Part shown: positions 43,001-55,000 of the stretch, piece by piece
Layout of the letters: each line of letters begins with the position of its first letter
Numbering within the stretch: position 1 is the first letter of the stretch
Assembly: GCF_025370935.1 (NCBI RefSeq)
Contig: NC_133485.1
Coordinates: 12,521,854-12,585,853, forward strand
Direction of reading: 5' to 3'
From: Choristoneura fumiferana
Taxonomy: Eukaryota; Arthropoda; Insecta; Lepidoptera; Tortricidae
DNA: 64,000 bases
Made by a program: the position numbers and the translations under genes
The notes under the pieces: generated by a model
Database searches by the model: none
What the model saw: only the letters and a program-made list of their open reading frames with translations
Told to the model about the DNA's origin: nothing

Positions 43001-46000
43001 CTCCTGTCAATGACAAATCACAATATAATATCTGAGCGTGACGATTGGTTGTCAAGGTTCAGTTGCAGATGCGAATACGACCGGGTCGCGCGACCCACTG
43101 CTTAGTATGGACTTACGCGGATATCTTTAGGGCATAAATGCGACGTCGTCTCTATTTGTTCGGATAAAACAAACAGAGACAGCATCACAGATACGCCACG
43201 TAAAATTTATCAATGAGTGGTGAAAAAGGCCGTAATTATTTCATAATAAATTTTAATTTTATTTAATTAGTATATATATTATTGTATTAATTACCTGAAG
43301 GTTCCGTAGAAAGTTGGGGTCGGCCATCATGCCTTTGGCTCCCTTCCAGCTGACGTCCTTGATGCCTCGTATAATCACCACGCACTCACACACCACCTAT
43401 GCGAAGAAACCTTGTTGCCATATTATCAAAATCATCGGACACCGTCGACCCAACGTCCAGGTGACATAATCAAAAAATATTCGAGCCGTGGTAGCCAACC
43501 TACTTGAAATAGTAGAGGATCGTGGGTTTGTGTCTGGGCTCACACATCTGGTGTAAACCTCTGATTGTTTAACCCCGACGAAAAACAGGGGTGTTATAAG
43601 TTTGACCGCTATGTATGTGTGTCTGCTGTGGTACCGTAGCTCTTAAACGGGTGGACCGATTTGAATGCGGTTTTTTATTTGAAATCAGGTATTTTAGCGA
43701 TGGTTCTTAGACATATTTCATCAAAATCGGTTGAGCCGTTTTTGAGATATTGAACTTTGAAAACATCGTGGAAAACTTGCACACAGCTGCAACGAAATTT
43801 ATGATATGTGTGATAAATTTGATGATTTTATTAAATTCAAACCATACTGTACTTTTGGCGCGAAAAGTAAATCAATATATCCTCCTAATCTTTCGCATTA
43901 TAAAATGGTAGAAGTAGGTTTAAACGATGTGTACAGCCAGCAGCAGATGTAGATGAGCAGTTGCGATGTTGAAATGATAACCGCTCATCCACTTCTGCTG
44001 CTAACTGTACATAAACAGCCTCAAGTTATTTATATCTCGCTTTTCGTACCTGTACAGCCTCTGGCGGGGTGGCAAAGGACCGAATCTCAGTGATATCGTT
44101 CTTATCCAAGTCAGCCAGCGCCAACCTAGCTGCCTCTAGAGCGGGCAGCGCCGCCGATAGAGCTTCCATAGCCTCGCCCTTTTCTTCGGATATAATTTCG
44201 CTTTGCTGTGTAATCTCCACGCTTTTTATGGCTGCCACCTGTTGTTTCACTACAGCTGCCGATGTCGCTAAAATAAACAGACAAAATGTTATCCTGATTT
44301 ATAAATATAAAACTATATAGAGCGTAATTTCTAAGTGTATTATTCCATCACACATAAATTGAAAATGCAAAAAGCCAACGGCACGCGGTGTTCCCAGGCG
44401 GTCACCCATCCAAGTACTGACCGCGCCCGACGTTGCTTAACTTCGGTGATCGGACGAGAACCGGTGTATTCAACGTGGTATGGACGTTGGCGACAACATC
44501 GTTAAAAATGGTCAAAATACCACAAACAGGGCTTATCACGCTAAACACAGGAATAAATTTACCTAGACGTCTCGACACATTACGAGTACAGTGGTCATGA
44601 GTAGACTGAAGTTTCAACCGCTTCAAATAAAAAAATGAAAAAACCCGGTTAAAATAAAAAAAGCCAAAAAAAAAACAACCAGGACGAAGCTTTCATCTTT
44701 GCGGAATCTGTTATAAATAAGTGTCGACGTCGAGATGAATGTACGGAGGGACGATCTGACGTTGTTAGTGTTGGGTGTCGGTGTGATGGGGTAACAAATA
44801 AAAATGACCAAGTGCGGGTGCTTCGAAGGACTCGCGCTGCTAGGCAGACTTGACACCCCACACTTCAGTCTACTCGTGACCACGGCCACTGTAATATTGT
44901 CGAAACGTCGAGGTAAATATTATTCGTGTGTTTAGTGTGATAAGCCATGTTTGTGGTATTTTAACTATGAGTGAAAATCACGAAATTTTGAAACGTTATT
45001 AACTTATTATGGTTAAAATAATCTTCAATTTCCAAGTTGATGGATGACGTCTAAGCATATCGATAAGAAAAACAGCAGATATTACCGCGTTAGATGTATT
45101 TAATTATCACAAGGGCAAAAGTTCAAAGAACAAAGTTAAAAGAAGAAAGTTGTTCTAAATACAATCTAGGGCTCTTCATGGCTAGAGTGAATAGACTGTT
45201 ACTGAACCGGTGAGATACACCCTTGACCTCATTTGCACTTATCATCAGGTGAGATAGCGGTCAATCACGGTCAGTTTTAAGTAAAAAAAAAGAAAGTCTA
45301 GCCACCATATCCGAAGAAAAAAACAGTGTGAATTGATTCTGCAGCCAGATTTAACTGTTAACTGATTACCCTTAGTGATCTCCTTTACCAGGACCTCGCA
45401 TTCTAGGGTCTGTTCAGCGACAATGACCTTCTGCACGGCTAATTTTGCATTCAAGTCCTCCAACTGAACATTGGCTTCCTCAATCTTGGCTAAACCTCCG
45501 ATGAGACGTTCGCACTACAACATTTATAAATTTTGAGATAAAGCCTTATATATTTATAACTATCTACGAATAAATGATTACACTTAATATAATGTCTGTG
45601 AACGTTGTGACATTTCTATTCCTATTAACACGCTTATAATTAGCTTCATTTTAAATTAAGTATGTACAGTCGAGTTCATAAACTTGTAAGCAAAAATTTT
45701 ATCAACAATATCTGAACACGACTCTATTGTTAACGGCGTAGAAGCGTCTTAAAATTTTTGCTCACAAGTTTATGAACTCGACTGTACCAATATTTTCATC
45801 CACTTCTTATTGTTGTTTTGATCGTAGATTGATATTGGTTCTGTTAACAATACAATAATAATGGTACTATCATGCTGATTTGATAATGGATTCGGAAGCC
45901 TAGACGGAACTCAAAAAGAGAGTAATTTAACCTAACCGTGTTTGGGTTTGTCTGATGATGGAGCAGTTAAGCAGGGACTGGAACTCCACGAGCGCACAAC

Positions 46001-49000
46001 GTACTTACCTAAAGTAGCCTTGTTAGGGTTTGTTACAATGGTCTTAGGATATATTTAGACCTAAGATGGTTTCCATACTTTTATGGTTTCATGGATGGAG
46101 TCTACGACCTGCATGAGAGCTTACCTGTGCGACGATAAACGAATCTTTCTCATTAAGAAGCGACAAATAATTTGTGAGATAATCCATGTAATGTTTCGGA
46201 GTGACGTAGTTGTTTCTCCGTAAACGTTGCAAAAATTCCACAGAATATCTGGCCACAGACATGTGAACGTGGACCACATGCTCCACTATTATTGGTCGGA
46301 ATTCTTCAGGTATTTTTTGTACCTGAAAAAAATTACGCATTAAATAATAGCAAAAAAGCCAACGGCACGCGGTGTTCCCAGGCGGTCACCCATCCAAGTA
46401 CTGACCGCGCCCGACGTTGCTTAACTTCGGTGATCGGACGAGAACCGGTGTATTCAACGTGGTATGGACGTTGGCGAACATGATCCGAAATATTGCCATT
46501 ATAATTGAATTCCAAGAAAGTTGTACTGATTCGAAATTACAAAACATAGCAAAGTATCACTATATCGTAAAATTGCTGTAGCGGTCATAGTAAACATATT
46601 ATGTGATAATTGCAATGCATGTCAATTACTACCTATTGTAAAGATCGAGTAAAAAAAAGCCAAAAAAAGTTCATTTTACGTATACCTATACCACCTATAA
46701 TAAATAGTCTCATTAGGTAAATTTTTCTGTCTGTTAAAATTAGCAAAAGTAACACTGTAAAATATGAAGCTTTTAGATATCACGGTTTAAAAGATCCAGC
46801 TCTGTGATAGACAGACATACAGACAGATGGAAGCTGATTTTGAACTTACATCTGCTAGGAACACGTTAGCGACTGCCAACAAAGCTTGCTTCGGCCACGG
46901 GAACTGCCAATCAATGGTTGTGTTGTTCACCAAACCTGGGAAACTTCGACACCTGCCAAAAAAAACTATAAGTAGGTAACTTGGTTACATGACACGAGCA
47001 ATTGTTTAAGAGTAGTAGAACCACTCGCTAGTAGAGTTATGTCGAGCAATTTGCAAGTAACGAACGACACAAGTAAAGGCTACTTTTTATCCCGATATTC
47101 TCACGGGATCGAGATAAAATCTCAAAATCTCATCTGCTGGGTAGTCATAGTATTTGGAACTGTTTATAATGGAACGTCAATAAAGATTACAATGTATTTT
47201 TTTGGAAATTCTTACGGGAATTAAATAAAATTCCAAAACTTCAATTCAACTTATGTATCTAATGATTTACGCGTGCGAAGCCGCCCGTAAATACTTGTTT
47301 AATACAATTAAATGCCCTTTTAATTTAATTAGTTACACAACTGACTGTATAATGCAGTATTAAAATTGCTGTGTTCAACCTGTTCCTCAGCAGATCACCG
47401 CTGGGCGACATGGACAGAACCACATGAAGATTTTCTGCACATTTATTGCAGAAGAACGCCCAAACACCGTCTCTGAAAACGACAACAGAAATGTATTTCC
47501 TAAGTATTCTATATTTGGTCATATTGTAAAGCGTCCATTGACAACTGAAAACCGGAGTACTCTATTAATTCCACACTAGGGTAGGACAGTGAGGCCGACA
47601 GTAGATAGCACATCCTGCTACTGTTTGAACGCACACGTCGAAACAGAACACTGTAAAGATGGTAAAGCAGCGTTTCCACCAGAGATGTGCGAGGATGTTT
47701 TGCGAGGAATATGTTTTTCATTAACCAATAGAAACGCTTCATTTACCTCGCCTCGCTCCGCTCAGCTGTTTCCCGCGGAGATGTGCTGTGCGAGGATGTG
47801 TAAATGAAGCGTTTCTATTGGTTAATGAAAAACACATCCCTCACAACACATCCTCGCACATTATTGGTGGAAATACTTCTTAACTAGGGCAGAACAGTTA
47901 AGAGCGTTTATACCTGCTGAGCTGGCAACGTTGCATTTTCGTTTGTTTTTCTCGATTATTCCATAAAAATTGAACGGAAATTAATAATGTTGTCTGAATA
48001 TATAATTAATGTGTCTAGGTACTCCAATAATTATTCGTTATAGACTTTTATTTTCCTTAAAAACCGGTCATAAACATGAATTCGTTTTTAAGGAATATAA
48101 AAGTTGGAGTAGATACATTAACTTATATAAAAAAGAAGTGTTCTATCAGAAAACATTTTTAATTTTCATTCAATTTTTATGGAATAATCAAAAAAACTAA
48201 CAAAAATGCAACGTTGCCAGCTCAGCAGGTATAAACGCTCTTAATGGGTCGCTGGTCTCTTTTTACGGGGCAGTTCGCTTCCCGCACCGCTTTTCTCACT
48301 AGATTTTCTTGCGGCTACACTCGTATGAACGCGAGGGCAGTGCAGCAAGAGCAGGACAGTATGTGCTCCATCGCTAGTACTCGCGGACGATGATGATAAT
48401 GACTGGTACAGACTTGCCAACGCCGTATCCGGACTCGCCGCTCTCGTTCCTGCACGAGTTGATGATGGCGTCCTTTTCGTCGTCGCCGAAGAGTGCCGGG
48501 ATCATGCCGATCATCAGGATGTTGTTGATAAACTCCAGGAAGCCCTCCTCTAGGATCTAAATGCGAGGGGGTGGTAGAATTGCTGACATAATTAGTGCTC
48601 TAAAAACTTGTGAACATGACTCTGTTGGCAATTCTTAAAGGGAATGACATTCACTTGAAACTTGTTACGAATATGTAGTTTGGATCACAATGCATGTACA
48701 GTCAGCGAAAAAAAGATTGCTTTAAAAATTAAATTGTTAACAAAGACTCATTTGGTTGTACATCTAATTATCTACCCCCAAAGTCATTACATGTAAAGTA
48801 CCTGCGCAGCAGTGAAGAGGAATACAGTCTTCTTGCCGTCAACGCCAAGCTGGTTGTACATCCTCTTCATATCGTCTTTGAACGTATTCTCATTGTAGTT
48901 ACGAGTCACCGTTATCTCGAACATCTCGCAGCCTGCAAAATAGTAACCATCATCATCATCCAAATAAATTCAGTTTTTCGTTGTCATCTAGATTTATGTT

Positions 49001-52000
49001 ATCATGATAAGATCGAATGTAATTTTATCTGGAGTAAGAGATGTGACCATGTTAGTTCTGCTACTCTAAACCAGATGGCGCTAAAAGTTGCTACAATTAC
49101 TGAGAACTAAAATCACTAGCCTGCAGCGAAGACCGATTGCAATAGGCCACGCCTATTTTTTATTATTTAGTCTGGAGAAGTCTTTCACTGCTGCGCAAAG
49201 GTTACCCCTCCCAAGATGCCACGCGTGTAGGTGGTCCCTGTTATTTGACACCGAATTTGAATTGACACTAGTCTGCAGCGAAGGCGGCGAGAACATTTAT
49301 TGACATAAAAAACACACTACATCACAACAAAGACATAGTAAAAACATAAATAGAAGAAGAGAGAAAAATTTGAAAACTTTGTTAGTTCTTTATCTTAAAC
49401 TAACAAAATAACCCGACGACGATAATCATCCATCGCGTTACCGCAGACCATTAATTTGTAGGATGCCGCACATATCAGGTATTTCCTGTTATTAAACACA
49501 AAAAAAAGCCGTGGTGGCCTAGTAGCCGTGGTGGCCTAGTGGTTTGCCTTATCGCCTCTCAAGCAGAGGTCGTGGGTTCGAACCCGGCTCGCACCTCTGA
49601 GTTTTCGAAATCCATGTGCGGAATTACATTGAAATATACACGATTAACATCGTGAGGAAACTGCACAAACCTGCGAAGCGATTCAATGGTTCGTGCGAAG
49701 CCAATCCGCACAGGGCCCGCGTGGGAACTATGCCCTAGCCCTCTTGTTCTGAGAGACGAGCAGTGGGACGTATATAGGCTGGGATGATGATGATGAAACA
49801 CTAAATGGCGAATGGCCTGCAGCGAAAGCGGGGAGACGACAAATATGCTCTTCTTGCCGGAGCCGCCGACGCCACCGACGCCGCGGTCCGTGCGCAGGTG
49901 CGCAGGATGCCGCGTATGTCAGGTATTTCCTGTTATTTGACACTAGATGGAGCCAATCGCTACAAAGTTTTGGTACTGAAATTGCACTAGCCTGCAGCGA
50001 AGGCAGCGAGACGGCAAATGCTCTTCTTGCCGGATCCACCGACGCCGATAATCATCGCGTTGCCGCGATCCATGCGCAGGATACGTTGTGTGCGCGTCAA
50101 ATGCTCGAGACAGTCTTCAAACAGCACGACGGACAGCTTGCCAATGCGCTCATTAAACTCGTCCAAAATCTGAAAACATACTTTTTGTTAGACCTCTAAA
50201 AAGATTATTTGATACCTGATTACAAGGCATAGATCGTCATTAGTTTTGTACAAGCCTTACCTCAAAAAAGCCTTAAAACAAAACCAAGAATTTTCCTAAG
50301 TGAAGTTTTATGGAATTTCAAGAGTGAGTTTGTTAACGTATTGATTTTGATACGAAATATTTTCAAAGTAGTGACGAGATATAAAAACCATTAACTACTT
50401 ATAAAAACCATTTAACCTGGAAAACCAAGCTGAAAAACCTCGAAAATGTTCAATTACTCGTATCTGTATCTAAAGTTCGATTTTTAGTATGTTTGATATA
50501 GTTAACTAAATACTCAGTTGAGTTAGCTAATAAGTGAAGTCACAGCTTAGTAATACCCACTACGGAATAGCAAAAACAAAGGAAATATAAGACCCGGTTC
50601 GTACCGAAACCAGTGTAAGTTTGAAATCTTTGATAGATTTGAGATTATTTCAAAACTTTTTCTTTTAGATCTAATTGCCACACTAGGCTGAAGCTGGTCG
50701 GAAAACTATCTTTGTATTATGTTTTTTTTTTAAATAAACTAAAGGTGTTCTCGTTTTCTAGTGGATGAAAAAGAATTCGCTCATTCAAATACCTCTTGAA
50801 ACAAGAAGTAAACGGCCTCATAATCCAGCAAGTCTTCGTAGTACCGGATTTCCTCTTCGTCTAAGGCGTTCCTGTAGTCACCAAATAGGAGGGGGTCGCG
50901 CTCGACGTACTCTTCTAGCTGTAAATAATGATACATTTCTTTGTTAAAACATTTCTATACAAGCTCGATATTCATGGTCTACGTAAATTCTACTAAGTAC
51001 TGCAACAAGGGCAAGCTTAAGGTTTTATACGAATATTTGGTCCCGAGTCTTGGAATTTCTAATATGTAGTTAAGTATGTATCAATCTATTTAGTATTTAT
51101 CTATTTTATTATAAGTACAGACAACTACAAAGATATCGATGAGGCCAAAGTTACAAAAATATGTATACACGACTTTATTTATTTAATATTAAGGTAGGAC
51201 CTTGTGCAAGGTCCGCCCGGATTGCTACCACCATCTTGCTCGCTAATCCTGCCGTGAAGCAGCAGTGCTTGCGCACTGTTGTTTTTCGGTTTGGAGAGTA
51301 AGACAGCCGGTGAAATTACTGGCACTTGAGGCATCTCATCTTAGGCCTCTAGGTTGGCAATCCCCCTGATGTTCCAGGTGTCTATGGGCGGTTGTGATCT
51401 CTTGCCATCAGGAGACCCACTTGCTCGTTTGCCATCCAGTCAAATAAAAAAAACTGGCGTGATCGATATCTTTGTTGTGGAATGTACAGTGAACAGTGAA
51501 CATGCTTTGTTCACTCCAAGTTACTGTGTTGTGTAGTACAAATGTTTTCATAGGAAAAATGCATAGGAAAAATTCGTGTCTAGACAGGAACAGCAGTGGT
51601 GTAGAGGTTAAAGCACGCAGCACGGAATGCTGAGGACCTGGGTTCGATTCCCAGTGCTGGTCTCTTTTTCTGGTTTTTCTGTGCATCCATGTTTCAGTTT
51701 GTATTTTCGATATGGTTTCACGGGATACCCGTAAAAGTAACAAATTTGGAGTTGAAATAAAAAATACAAAAAGACTCCAAAAAATAATTTAATTGCTTAG
51801 TAGCGACATCTCTTGTCTGGGTGAGCGGTTGGTTCCGAAAGAGTGTGACGTCTGTCGACGCCACATAGATGTCGCTAGTGCTGCTGCTTAAGTAGCAAAG
51901 TAGAAATAAGCAACCTGAGATATGCATGCATAGGAAAACTTCGTGTCTAGATTCCTGTCCAGCAGTGGTGTAGGGGTTAAAGCACGCAGCACGGAATGCT

Positions 52001-55000
52001 GAGGACCTGGGTTCGATTCCCAGTGCTGGTCTCTTTTTCTGGTTTTTCTGTGCATCCATGTCTCAGTTTGTATTTTCGATACAAATGTTTTCTCCAAGTT
52101 ACGGTAGGTTAAATACGCCCCACTCTTGAAGCTACGAACCGTTAGCTCGCGCTCGACCTCTTCTTCAACCTCTTCTTCCTCGGGCGCGTCCGCCGCAGCG
52201 GCCGCCGGGCCCGCTTTGGGTTTCGGCTCACCAAATTCTACCAAATTTAATTTAAAAAAATAAATCAATAGAGATGGATAATTGGGAGGCTGTTCAACAG
52301 AGGCCATCCCAGTCTATATGCATCCCATTGCCAGGCCTGTTCTCAGAATAAAAGAGCTTGAGCTGTAGATGGATTTCTTCTATTAATACATACTAGCAAC
52401 TAATCTACTATCCTACTTATAAGTTCGTTAGGTAGCTTTTGATACCCGATATGCAAATCGTCAACAAATAGGAGCCCCGCCATACGGATCCCCGTCGCCT
52501 TACTGTATAGTATATGCAAGATAATTTGAAAAATCTAGATTTGTACAAATACGGAAATAGTGTGGAAGTATCTGGAGCAATCGCTACACCCTTCTAAAAA
52601 GTTTGGGAGCGAAGGGTATGACCCTGACACTTGCGTTTTGTTCTGAATGAAATCATATTAATACGACTTAGTTGAGAGTCGGGGTAAATAGTGAGAAAGA
52701 TCTTTCTACCTCTACGCGTGTCATATTCACCCGTTCTCTTTTATCTCTCTTTCTTATCGTTTACCGTCCTCCTCCTCTTCTGCTTTCTCTTCTTCCTCAG
52801 GAACGACTATCTCCTCCAAGACGACGGGCTCGTCCTCCGGGAAATACCTCACTATGTGGTCGTGCATGTGGTTCCGCATGAGTTCATTGTCCTGTTAAAA
52901 CAATCGTTCCGTCAGGTAAGTTTTGCTTTCGAATCACTCCAGAAAATATAAAAGGAGCTCGAACTGACTGCCTCATTGGGGAGGAATGCCTCCAAGACCG
53001 GAGATAAGTAAATGGCGTGATAAAGTAAGAAAGAATTAGCTGGAACCCTGCCTAAAACCATGTATAAGAGTGCGATTACTTGCTTAGGCTATCGGGGAAC
53101 AGCCATCTGACCGATTGTTGTCTCTGCGACTTCTTTCAAAAGTGAGCATCAAGTTCTTAAACCATATCCAAATAAAAAAAGGAAATTTAAAAAATGCGCC
53201 TAATTTTTGTAGAGCAGTAGTTTGCGGTACTATAGCAAACCCTGTATACAGGTGTTCCAGAATCCGACGACAATATATGGATTTTGTAAAAATTACCCCT
53301 CAGAATATTATATTCTAGGTTTTCGTAAAAATTTAATTGTATCAAAATTTGTATCAACTCAAAATATTTCTCCATTTAAAATTAGACCTAGAAGCTGAAT
53401 GAGTGTTAATTCAAATTGGGTATTATTTTTAGTTGATACATCCTTCATCTAGATCAAGATCTTAGAACGGCGATATGTACCCTGTGCAGTGGCGCGCAGT
53501 GTGGGTAGGCAACGCCAGTAGCTGCACCCGCAAGTACCCGCCTGCACCAGCAACAGGGAAGGTAACACTAGCGCTGCTTACCCTCATTGCACGCCACCGA
53601 ATCTGTGGTCGTGCAGGTTGAAGACGTGGAACTTGGCCGGCGTTGGAGGTAGATCTGCTTTTACAAGACTCTAGGAGTGCGATATATAATGTGGTACTGT
53701 GGAACGTGCCTGCATATTGATCAGTCTGTCACAAATGACGCGTGTAAATTCGTTGCGCCAACAACGCACGACGGCGCGCTTCTCGCTGAAGTAATTAGGG
53801 TGAGTGAGGAGCAAGCCGGCTGCGATGCGGGACAGGTCGCGCAGGTTGAAGATGTAGTGAAACTTGGCCGGCGTTGGAGGCAGGTCTACTATTATTATCT
53901 GAAAAAAAAAAACAAGTTGAGGCGGTTATGCTATTTGAAACTATACTCAGCGGCATAAAACTTGGCACACTCTCCATGCAAAATTACCTATACTGCCCTC
54001 CTAAGCCAAAAGGAGCTATCTCAAAAAAAAACACTTGAGTTATTAATACTATTGTGTAGCTTAAAACATTCTGCATCACATGGTGTAAATGACAGAAAAA
54101 CTATTTTTTTTTGAGATAGCGCCATTCGGCTTAGGAGAGAAGTATAACTGCATACCTACATTTGCCGCTCAGTATATCTTGAGCTTGTCATTGATTGAAC
54201 AATGTTATGGACAATAAGGATCCCTATCCTATTTGTGGTATATATTTTTTTTATTGAAAGGTTTTTTCTGGTTTATTTTCGTGACCAGCAACGTCAAATT
54301 ATATAGTGACTTCTAATAGTTGCGATAGATGGCACTAAACGCCACTTTAGCGTATGCAAGCGATTACGATTTCTGGCTGGTTGGTCGGATTCCCGTCCTA
54401 ATTGGTACGATACCGCCACCGCGTAAAGCTACAAAAGCAGGCCCTATAGTGCGAAGTGCTAAATTGAACTTCGTATCTTGCCGTCCCCTTAATGCTTATA
54501 TTATTCAATACGAGAGTGAGCAGGACGGCGCGACACGAACTTCGATTTTCGAATTTTCATAGTAGCCCCGCTGCGATCCGAAAATCTTTTACGTTTAAAA
54601 CCAAATCAACATCTAAGTTGTCAAGATATATTGTGAGAGAAAAAGCTAAAAACCTTGTATAGATCCAGCGTCATCTGAACAAGCTTTTCCACGATATCCT
54701 GAATCTCTTCAGGGAATACGGAGAAATGCCCTGCTAAAATAGACGTGTAGATGTGTCTCAAAGTAAACTCTGAGGGGAACTGCAGGTTGTACACTGAGAA
54801 CATGGAAATGAAGCGCGGGTCCACCTGAAATAAATGCAGGCTTTACCTTCCATTGGTGTTTGAACGTACTTTAATAAACTGTGCTTTTGTACCTACCTTG
54901 TCGCTTTACAGCACCTACCTTGCTTTGCCCAAATTTTTGATAAAGTACAAATGATTTGAATTTTATCTGAATGCTTGTAAGTACTTACGTCATTTCTACC

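Larger units (their letters stand above)
32364..47567. repeat. right copy of the duplicated dynein block (x31-x16)
   Basis: Partner of 9350-23862. It begins at the first base after the gap and ends where CTCTATTA is followed by different sequence in the two copies. It is about 0.7 kb longer because of a Helitron-like and a MITE-A insertion and several small indels. Confidence 0.95.

Noticed and set aside
9350..47567. Functional tandem duplication giving a longer dynein
   Set aside because: Block length is not a multiple of three, each copy has a frameshift, and both copies end at gaps. Haplotype duplication is simpler.
48009..48200. 63-codon frame inside the TTAA-flanked MITE
   Set aside because: Lies entirely in a non-autonomous element and its low-complexity centre; no transposase features.
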